A DNA stretch of 7,719 nucleotides from CAYMLQ01 sp964390795 (GTDB lineage Bacteria > Verrucomicrobiota > Kiritimatiellia > RFP12 > UBA1067), in the NCBI GenBank assembly GCA_964390795.1, contig CAYMLQ010000293.1, forward strand, positions 1 through 7,719, written 5' to 3'. A model generated the notes under the pieces. It was given only the letters and a program-made list of their open reading frames with translations. It made no database searches and was not told the origin of the DNA. Both the position numbers and the translations under genes were made by a program. Below, one piece after another: positions 1 to 5,571 of the stretch (the stretch's first letter is position 1; each line of letters opens with the position of its first letter).

Positions 1-104
1 CTCCCAATCTGCCCGCGACGTGGCTTGTGCGCTACGACCGCACGCCGGGCGCGGGTAAGGTGGTGTTGCTCCACAATCTAGGAACGCTGATCTCGATTCG
101 CTAA
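1..104 (+). CDS. C-terminal end of an upstream PATR-type giant protein (partial, 5' end outside window)
   Basis: Only the last 33 codons and the TAA stop (102-104) are visible, in the frame whose codons start at base 3. They encode a C-terminal tail containing LPATWLVRYDRTPGAGK and ending GTLISIR. This tail is the same as the last 33 residues of the next complete gene; the one base difference, at 56, is a synonymous Gly codon change. The gene is therefore a tandem paralogue, most likely another secreted beta-strand-repeat protein, although its repeat body lies outside the window. No beta-barrel or membrane anchor is visible in the tail. The next gene starts 48 bases after the stop on the same strand, which fits an operon. 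Function is assigned only by identity to the neighbour's C-terminus. Confidence 0.85.
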   Translation, partial: PNLPATWLVRYDRTPGAGKVVLLHNLGTLISIR

Positions 105-108
105 ACGC
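1..108 (+). repeat. Direct repeat copy A: homogenised 3' gene end
   Basis: Bases 1-108 match bases 5359-5466 at 107 of 108 positions. The only difference is T at 56 against C at 5414. The match begins at or before the window edge, so its true length is unknown. It ends four bases after the stop codon, where the spacers diverge. The two copies lie 5358 bp apart and bracket the whole middle gene. Confidence 0.95.
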
Positions 109-137
109 AAAGAAGCTGCGCTCAGGGGATGGCAGCC

Positions 138-146
138 AGGAAAGGA
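138..146 (+). promoter_or_regulatory. Shine-Dalgarno sequence selecting the ATG at 153
   Basis: The purine-rich stretch AGGAAAGGA ends six bases before the ATG at 153. It decides the start: an in-frame ATG at 129 has only CAGGGG directly against it, with no proper spacing. Starting at 153 also makes the signal peptide align without gaps with that of the gene at 5500. Confidence 0.75.
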
Positions 147-152
147 ACGCTC

Positions 153-224
153 ATGAATAAGAACATTGGACGCTTGATGGCCGCTTGTGCGGAGGTATTC
201 TTAACGGCTGGTACGCTGCGGGCA
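153..224 (+). other. Signal peptide coding segment of the middle gene
   Basis: Residues 1-24 have a Lys3/Arg7 n-region, a short hydrophobic core and a probable Ala24|Thr25 cleavage site. The segment aligns without gaps to the signal peptide of the gene at 5500, with 12 of the first 29 residues identical, including Trp29 just after cleavage. The core is imperfect: Glu14 lies inside it and Arg23 is next to the cleavage site, where the paralogue has Ala and Leu. Confidence 0.65.
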
Positions 225-3200
225 ACGGACGCAGCGTGGACCGGCCCGTCGGACGGCAACTGGAGCGACGGAGCGAACTGGACGGGCGGGAGCGCCGCTT
301 CGGGCGTGGGGGCCACGGCCGCTTTCACCAATGGCACAGGCCTCACCGTCTGGCAGAACGTGGGTGGCCTGACGCTGGGCAACCTGCATTTCGCCAACGC
401 CGACACACTGATCACGAATAGCACGATCACGCTGAACGGTGGCGGCACCTCGGTCATCGCTGTCGAGGGCACCGGGACGACGGCCAATGTCAGTGTCGAG
501 TTGAGCGGCTCGGGCGGAAGTCTCGTCAAAGAGGGCTCTGGAACGCTTCGGCTCAACCGTTACGCGTATGGCCTCAGCGGGCTCACGATCAACGGAGGCA
601 TGGTCTACTGTGGCTTTCAGGGCAACAGCGACGGACTCAACGTCGGCAATGGGACGATCACCGTCAAAGAGGGTGCCACCTTCAAGTTTGGAGGCCCCAA
701 CCAAGTCAACAATAGCGCGGTCATCGACGTGAAGAGCGGCGGCCTTTTCGACGCGATCAATACGACGGACAACATCGGTGCGATCACCGGTGACGGTGTC
801 GTCACGAACGCGTCGTCACTCTTCGTTCTCTGGCCGAACGGCATGGCCAGGACGTTCTCCGGCCTGATTTATGGAACCCCGGTTTTCGAGCCTAGACAGC
901 CTGGCCCCTTGGTCGCTGGCCGCTCCAACGCCTTCCAGAATGTGTGGTTCAACCTGTATCTTCCCGGAACGCTGGCCTTTGCGCCGGGCGTGGGCCGGTT
1001 CGAGCTTGGCGGCCTTTCCACAACGAATGATCAGATCCTCGCACTCCAGGATACGGAGGGGGGGGCGATCACCCTGGCGCTGGGAAATCGGAACACCGAT
1101 ATCACGCTGCGGGCGAGCCTGACTGGGCCGGGCGGTCTGGAGAAGACCGGCACGGCGACGTTGGCGCTGACCAACGCGCACGGCTACGCGGGCCCGACGA
1201 CCGTCAGCGGCGGCACCCTGCGCCTCGGCGACGGCGTGCGCGACGGCGCGCTCACCAACTCGGCCAGCATCAACGTGTTCGCGGGTAAGACGCTGGCTTT
1301 CAACACGGCGGCGAGCCAGACGTATGTGAATCCGATAATGGGTGCCGGCGCGATCACCAAAGCGGGCGCGGGCTCACTCAGCCTCAATGATTTCCAGATG
1401 CGCCCGGGCACGGTCTCCGTGAGCGGCGGAACGCTGGCGCTCAACGGCGGCAACAGCTCGGGCGTGACCTTCACGGTGAATTCGGGCAGCGCGATGCAGG
1501 TCAACGGCGGCAGCTACCTGATGGGCGGCTTCACGCTGAGTACCGGCAGCAGCCCCCTCGTCTTCTCTGGCGGCAGTAGCACGGGAGCGACCCTCGTGGC
1601 CAACAATGGCACGTCCGTGGAGGTCACTGGCGGCTCACACCTGTTCGCCAGCCCGCTGGGAGGGAATGGAAAGAGCAACCGCTACACGCAGACCGGCGGC
1701 ACGGCCATGTTCGATAACTCGCAAGGCATGGGGAACACGAATGTGGTCCACGCGTTCGTGAGCGGCGGCACCCTGAATATCGGCACGACGCAGCCGCCCC
1801 GCGGGCTCGGCCTGCTGGCCAGCGTCAACGCGATCGTCAAAATGGCCGCCACGCAGCGCATCGCCAGCGACGGCACGAGTCACTCGCTGATTATCACCAA
1901 CAACGCAGATGTCACGCAGTCCCAAACCCTCCAGTTCATGTCTGTCGGCGCGACCGCCAGCACCGGCATCGTCGCGCTCGCGGGCGGAACCCTGACGGTG
2001 AGCGGGATTGCCAACGGCGAAGCGAACGCCATCAGCCCGGTCTTCATGTATTTCAACGGCGGCTTGCTGAAATTGTCGGTCAGCACGACGGTCGCCGCGA
2101 ATCCCTACACCACCTTCTACGTCATGGAGGGCGGCGCGCGCATCGACGGCGGCAGCCTACAAACCCAGATCAACCAGCCGCTTGTGAACGGCACGGGCGG
2201 CGGCGCGGACGGCGGGCTCACCAAATACGGATCGAGCGTGATGGTTCTGAACACCAATGCCAACGCCACCTATACGGGCCAGACGACCGTGAAATCCGGC
2301 ACGCTGAGAACCCTCTCGCTCGGCGGGGCGCCTTTCGGCGGCGGCAACATTCTCCTAGACGGCGGCATCCTACAGTTCAATCCGGCGGGCAGCGGACTGA
2401 CCGTCGGTCTCACCGCAGCGGCCGGGGCCGCGGGAAACACCTTCACCTACCGGCCCGGGCCTTCGATATTGGGGCTCGCCAAAGGCGGCAACAGCAGCGT
2501 GACGCTGACCCTCGGCAACAGCGGGGCCGCGGCCGAGAGCGTCCTGGTTCGCACGAACCGCAGTGTGCTGGCGCTCATCCCGGCGGCCGGAACAACGACC
2601 TTGGGCATCACGGAAAAGATGTTCGTCAACGGTGGCGTGACGCTGGTCAACGGCATGGCCTCTGCCTCGCTCTTCGGCGTGCATACCAGCGACGACCGCC
2701 TGCCCTGCGATTTCCTGACTTACGGCGTGAACGGCTTTCAGGCCGCATCCTACACCGCCGGACTCGGCGGCGGCTCGACCTCCCTCGCCAACGTGACCAC
2801 CAATTCGGTCGCCAACGACGCTCAAGTGTACGCCCTGCGCGTCGCTCCCGGCAAGACGCTGATCCTCAACAGCGGGCAGACGTTGACCGTGGGAGACGGG
2901 GTCAACCCCGCCGGCGTGATCATCAACAATGCCAGCGGCTCGCGGGCCGCGATCACCAACGGCACGCTGAACTTCGGAACCTCCGAAGGCATCGTCATCT
3001 TCAATCAGCGCTTCCAAAGTACCACGGGGCCGCTGCTTAGCAGCGTGATTACCGGTTCGAACGGACTGACGCTGGCGGGCGGCGGCACGGACGAAGACCT
3101 GGTGCTCGGTTCGGCCGGAAACACCTATACGGGAGGCACGCGGATCATGTCGGGCCGTATCAGCATCGCCAATGCGCAGGGATTCAGCAGCGGCGACGTC

Positions 3201-5462
3201 TACATTTACGGCAACGCGGGCGCGGGCGGACAGTTCCTGTTTAACTTCGTCGGCACGCTGACGAATGCCTTGCACCTTGCGGGAGTCGGCACGGCCGAGG
3301 CCGCTCCCGTCGGTGCGGTCCGGTTTGAAGCGAACAGCACGCTGTCAGGACCGGTCGAACTGATGGATGACGCGCGCGTCGGCACACCCAATCCGACGCT
3401 GACCGGCACGATCAGCGGCTCTATTTACGGACCCTTCGGCCTCGAGATCGGCTGCCCCGGCCAGGCGTGGGGCAAGGTTTTGCTGAACGGTGCGAACTCC
3501 TACAGCGGCACAACCCGCGTCAGCGGCGGCACGTTGGAGATCGGCGCGAGCGGCACGCTGGGCACCGGGCAGGTCATCAACAACACGACGCTCGTGTTCA
3601 GCAATACAGGTAATCTGACGGTAACCAACCCCATCAGCGGTGCGGGCCGCGTGCTGAAGAACGGTAACGGCACGCTCACCCTCAGCGGCGCGGTCAGCTA
3701 TGCGGGCGTGACCGACGTCAACGCAGGAATCCTCGTGATCGGAAACGCCGCGTTTGGCGGCAGCGCCTTGAGCCTCAGCGGCACGTTGGACCTCGGCGGC
3801 CAGAGTCTGTCGGTAGGCCGCTTGGGCGGCGCGGGCGCGGTCAGTAATTCGGTCGGCGGCAGCGTGACGGTGACGGTCGGATCGGGCAACGCCAACAGCC
3901 TGTACTGGGGGACGATTCGAGACGGCGCGGGCACGACGGCGCTGAGCAAGACCGGTTCTGGAACGCTGACGCTGAGCGGGCTCAACACCTACAGCGGCGC
4001 GACGGTCATCAACGCCGGCACGGTCAAGCTACAGGGCGTGCAGACCGCCGCGCCGACCAACGGGCTTTCGTACCGGCTGGACGCGTCAGACGCGGCTAGA
4101 CTTACCCTTAACGGCTCGAATGTCGCGGTCTGGGCGGATTCGACCGCAACCGGCGCAAACTTCACGCAGAGCCTGGCGCATCTACAGCCGGTCTACGTGA
4201 CCAATGCCATCAACGGGCTTGCCGCCGTGCGCTTCAACGGGCTGATGACGAACCGGATGGTCGCCGCCAAGTCGGTGCAGGCGCAGACCGTTTTCATCGT
4301 CAACAAAATGACGGGATATATGGGACTTTCCGGCCTTTGGGGCTACGCGGCGAATGACACCGGAATTCGCGCCTTTTCGTCGACGAGCTGGCAGTTGACG
4401 GGCGACCAGAACGATTTCACGCAGGGCGGCGAAATGTACATCAACGGTGTGGCCGGAAATACCTTTGCGGCCAGCACCCCGCATCTCCTGACCGCCGTCA
4501 GCATGTCGCAGCGCAACTGGTCGACGGCCATCGGCGACTACTGGGGCAACGCCGCAAACCGCCGTTCGTATATTGGTGACATCGGAGAGATCCTGGTGTA
4601 CAACGCGCTCCTGGGCAGCGCCGACCGGCAGGCTGTGGAGCAGTACCTGAGCTACAAGTGGTTGGGTCTGGCAGTGCCGGTTCCCACGAACGTGCTACCC
4701 TCCGCGACTGCGCTGGTTGTTTCCAACAACGCTGCGCTCGACCTGAACGGCATCAGCCAGGCAGTCGGCTCGCTCTCCGGCGCGGGGTCGGTGGCGAACG
4801 GCAGCGGCGCGTGGTCTACGCTCATAGTCGGTAACGACAACACCAGCACGCTCTTCTCCGGCGCGATCTCTGGCTCCAACGCGCTGGTCAAAGTCGGCAG
4901 CGGCACGCTCACGCTGGCCGGCGCGAACGCCTATTTCGGCAACACGCTCGTCAGCGGCGGCACGCTGTCGCTTGCGGGCGGCGCGAACCGCCTGCCCGCA
5001 GGTGGCACGGTCACCGTGGACTCCGGCGCGACGCTGAACCTGAACGGTCAGGCACAGACCTTGGCCGGAATCGCAGGCGGCGGGGCGGTCGTCGGCGGCA
5101 GCCTGACCGTGACGGGTACGGTCGCTCCGGGCGGCCTGAACGCGGTCGGCACGCTGACGCTTGCGAATACGCCGACGCTGAGCGGCAGCACGCTGCTGAT
5201 CGACACGCGCGCGGATGGCACGTGTGACACGTTGGCCGTGTCGGATGCGTTGAGCCTCTCGGGGCTGACGCTCCAGATCGCCGACGTTGCTCAGATGGCG
5301 GGGCGTTCTTACGAGATTGTAACCTGCGCCGGCAACCTGACGGAAACGTTCAGCGCCACTCCCAATCTGCCCGCGACGTGGCTTGTGCGCTACGACCGCA
5401 CGCCGGGCGCGGGCAAGGTGGTGTTGCTCCACAATCTAGGAACGCTGATCTCGATTCGCTAA
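153..5462 (+). CDS. Giant secreted PATR beta-strand-repeat protein with nested LamG-like domain
   Basis: The predicted product is 1769 residues. Residues 1-24 look like a Sec signal peptide (cleavage after LRA), followed by an N-terminal cap with Trp29 and a GNWSDGANW motif. PATR-like units, typically K-x-G-x-G-T-L-x-L...Y-x-G-x-T-x-V-x-x-G-T-L, begin near residues 126, 331, 403, 691, 971, 1108, 1169, 1266 and 1580. Residues 634-726 (FNGGLLKL...GGLTKYGSS) and about 727-970 (including ALIPAAGTTTLG and ITNGTLNFGTSEG) resemble long modules I recall from PVC-group members of the family. Residues 1305-1505 form a LamG-like domain. The C-terminus (RSYEIVTCAGNLTETFS, then LPATWLVRYD) has no autotransporter barrel, aromatic-terminated strand, LPXTG or PEP-CTERM motif. 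The family forms extracellular beta-solenoids; an adhesive or matrix role is inferred. The start at 153 is preferred over 129. The gene sits 48 bp after one paralogue and 37 bp before another. Confidence 0.9.
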   Translation: MNKNIGRLMAACAEVFLTAGTLRATDAAWTGPSDGNWSDGANWTGGSAASGVGATAAFTNGTGLTVWQNVGGLTLGNLHFANADTLITNSTITLNGGGTSVIAVEGTGTTANVSVELSGSGGSLVKEGSGTLRLNRYAYGLSGLTINGGMVYCGFQGNSDGLNVGNGTITVKEGATFKFGGPNQVNNSAVIDVKSGGLFDAINTTDNIGAITGDGVVTNASSLFVLWPNGMARTFSGLIYGTPVFEPRQPGPLVAGRSNAFQNVWFNLYLPGTLAFAPGVGRFELGGLSTTNDQILALQDTEGGAITLALGNRNTDITLRASLTGPGGLEKTGTATLALTNAHGYAGPTTVSGGTLRLGDGVRDGALTNSASINVFAGKTLAFNTAASQTYVNPIMGAGAITKAGAGSLSLNDFQMRPGTVSVSGGTLALNGGNSSGVTFTVNSGSAMQVNGGSYLMGGFTLSTGSSPLVFSGGSSTGATLVANNGTSVEVTGGSHLFASPLGGNGKSNRYTQTGGTAMFDNSQGMGNTNVVHAFVSGGTLNIGTTQPPRGLGLLASVNAIVKMAATQRIASDGTSHSLIITNNADVTQSQTLQFMSVGATASTGIVALAGGTLTVSGIANGEANAISPVFMYFNGGLLKLSVSTTVAANPYTTFYVMEGGARIDGGSLQTQINQPLVNGTGGGADGGLTKYGSSVMVLNTNANATYTGQTTVKSGTLRTLSLGGAPFGGGNILLDGGILQFNPAGSGLTVGLTAAAGAAGNTFTYRPGPSILGLAKGGNSSVTLTLGNSGAAAESVLVRTNRSVLALIPAAGTTTLGITEKMFVNGGVTLVNGMASASLFGVHTSDDRLPCDFLTYGVNGFQAASYTAGLGGGSTSLANVTTNSVANDAQVYALRVAPGKTLILNSGQTLTVGDGVNPAGVIINNASGSRAAITNGTLNFGTSEGIVIFNQRFQSTTGPLLSSVITGSNGLTLAGGGTDEDLVLGSAGNTYTGGTRIMSGRISIANAQGFSSGDVYIYGNAGAGGQFLFNFVGTLTNALHLAGVGTAEAAPVGAVRFEANSTLSGPVELMDDARVGTPNPTLTGTISGSIYGPFGLEIGCPGQAWGKVLLNGANSYSGTTRVSGGTLEIGASGTLGTGQVINNTTLVFSNTGNLTVTNPISGAGRVLKNGNGTLTLSGAVSYAGVTDVNAGILVIGNAAFGGSALSLSGTLDLGGQSLSVGRLGGAGAVSNSVGGSVTVTVGSGNANSLYWGTIRDGAGTTALSKTGSGTLTLSGLNTYSGATVINAGTVKLQGVQTAAPTNGLSYRLDASDAARLTLNGSNVAVWADSTATGANFTQSLAHLQPVYVTNAINGLAAVRFNGLMTNRMVAAKSVQAQTVFIVNKMTGYMGLSGLWGYAANDTGIRAFSSTSWQLTGDQNDFTQGGEMYINGVAGNTFAASTPHLLTAVSMSQRNWSTAIGDYWGNAANRRSYIGDIGEILVYNALLGSADRQAVEQYLSYKWLGLAVPVPTNVLPSATALVVSNNAALDLNGISQAVGSLSGAGSVANGSGAWSTLIVGNDNTSTLFSGAISGSNALVKVGSGTLTLAGANAYFGNTLVSGGTLSLAGGANRLPAGGTVTVDSGATLNLNGQAQTLAGIAGGGAVVGGSLTVTGTVAPGGLNAVGTLTLANTPTLSGSTLLIDTRADGTCDTLAVSDALSLSGLTLQIADVAQMAGRSYEIVTCAGNLTETFSATPNLPATWLVRYDRTPGAGKVVLLHNLGTLISIR
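1058..1065 (+). repeat. Poly-G tract (G8) inside the coding region
   Basis: Eight consecutive G bases span codons 302-305 (Glu-Gly-Gly-Ala) of the middle gene. Loss of one G would put translation into a frame that stops at 1120-1122, truncating the protein to roughly the first sixth of its length. Tracts of this kind act as slippage switches in surface-protein genes of several bacteria; that it does so here is inferred. Confidence 0.6.
3474..4031 (+). repeat. Cluster of three well-conserved PATR units
   Basis: Residues 1108-1293 hold the clearest repeats of the window. Three units start at K1108 (KVLLNGANSYSG), K1169 (KNGNGTLTLSG) and K1266 (KTGSGTLTLSGLNTYSG). Each ends about 28 residues later in a V/I-x-x-G-T/I-L/V strand. 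Between them lie variable strands such as SGTLDLGGQSLSVGRLGGAG. The spacing and the alternating hydrophobic and Gly/Asn pattern fit successive coils of a beta-solenoid. The third unit leads straight into the LamG-like domain. Confidence 0.8.
4065..4667 (+). other. LamG-like (concanavalin A-fold) domain nested in the repeat tract
   Basis: Residues 1305-1505 differ in style from the surrounding repeats, with more aromatic, charged and Met residues. The segment opens with LSYRLDASDAARLTL and an AVWADST motif. It then has AAVRFNG and TVFIVNKM strands, and closes with GDIGEILVYNALL followed by the helix-like ADRQAVEQYLSYKWLG. This order is characteristic of LamG/Laminin_G_3-type jelly-roll domains in secreted Verrucomicrobia and Planctomycetes proteins. 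Such domains often bind carbohydrate or protein ligands; no ligand can be assigned here. Repeat-type sequence resumes immediately afterwards (NVLPSATALVVSNNAALDLNG). Confidence 0.75.
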
Positions 5463-5466
5463 ACGC
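5359..5466 (+). repeat. Direct repeat copy B: homogenised 3' gene end
   Basis: This is the second copy of the 108-base segment also found at 1-108, with one mismatch (C at 5414). It covers the last 33 sense codons, the stop codon and four bases of spacer. The sequence beyond it differs from that following copy A. Confidence 0.95.
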
Positions 5467-5484
5467 TAGAGTAATGCTGAATTG

Positions 5485-5491
5485 AAGGAGA
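5485..5491 (+). promoter_or_regulatory. Shine-Dalgarno sequence for the gene at 5500
   Basis: AAGGAGA lies eight bases before the ATG at 5500, a strong match to the anti-Shine-Dalgarno sequence at normal spacing. A second in-frame ATG at 5506 is less well placed. The whole spacer is only 37 bases and shows no promoter or hairpin, so independent translation starts within a shared transcript are likely. Confidence 0.8.
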
Positions 5492-5499
5492 CGAAACTC

Positions 5500-5571
5500 A
5501 TGAACATGAACGCAAAACAGTGGATGGCCGCTTATGCGGCGGCGCTGCTGGCGACCGGTTCGGCGCTGGCT
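5500..5571 (+). other. Signal peptide coding segment of the gene at 5500
   Basis: The 24-residue leader has Lys6 in a weakly charged n-region, a core of Ala and Leu, and an ALA|T cleavage site. Its DNA shares ATGGCCGCTT(A/G)TGCGG with the leader at 177-192 (15 of 16 bases), which supports common descent of the two genes and both start choices. Confidence 0.8.

Noticed and set aside
115..136. Inverted repeat GCTGC...GCAGC as a terminator in the first spacer
   Set aside because: The stem is only five base pairs with a 12-base loop, and no T-run follows.
129..152. ATG at 129 as the start of the middle gene, adding eight residues
   Set aside because: There is no well-spaced Shine-Dalgarno sequence, and the extension spoils the ungapped leader alignment with the gene at 5500. 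The ATG at 153 has AGGAAAGGA six bases upstream.
105..152. Promoter in the first intergenic spacer
   Set aside because: No convincing -35/-10 pair is visible in this short GC-rich spacer; the same holds for 5463-5499.
174..188. Lipobox-like LMAAC in the leader of the middle gene
   Set aside because: Cys12 is preceded by almost no hydrophobic core, the -3 residue (Met) is unusual, and the paralogue has Tyr at the aligned position. A Sec leader cleaved after Ala24 fits better.
2370..3275. Long open frame on the - strand (301 codons) opposite the middle gene
   Set aside because: It is antisense to a clear repeat-protein frame in GC-rich DNA, where stop codons are scarce. Its translation is rich in Arg, Ala, Gly, His and Asp with no recognisable domain, signal peptide or ribosome binding site.
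4695..5432. Open frame on the - strand (245 codons) opposite the C-terminal region
   Set aside because: It has the same shadow signature: a highly Arg/Ala/Gln-rich translation, no family resemblance, and it lies entirely within a well-supported coding region.
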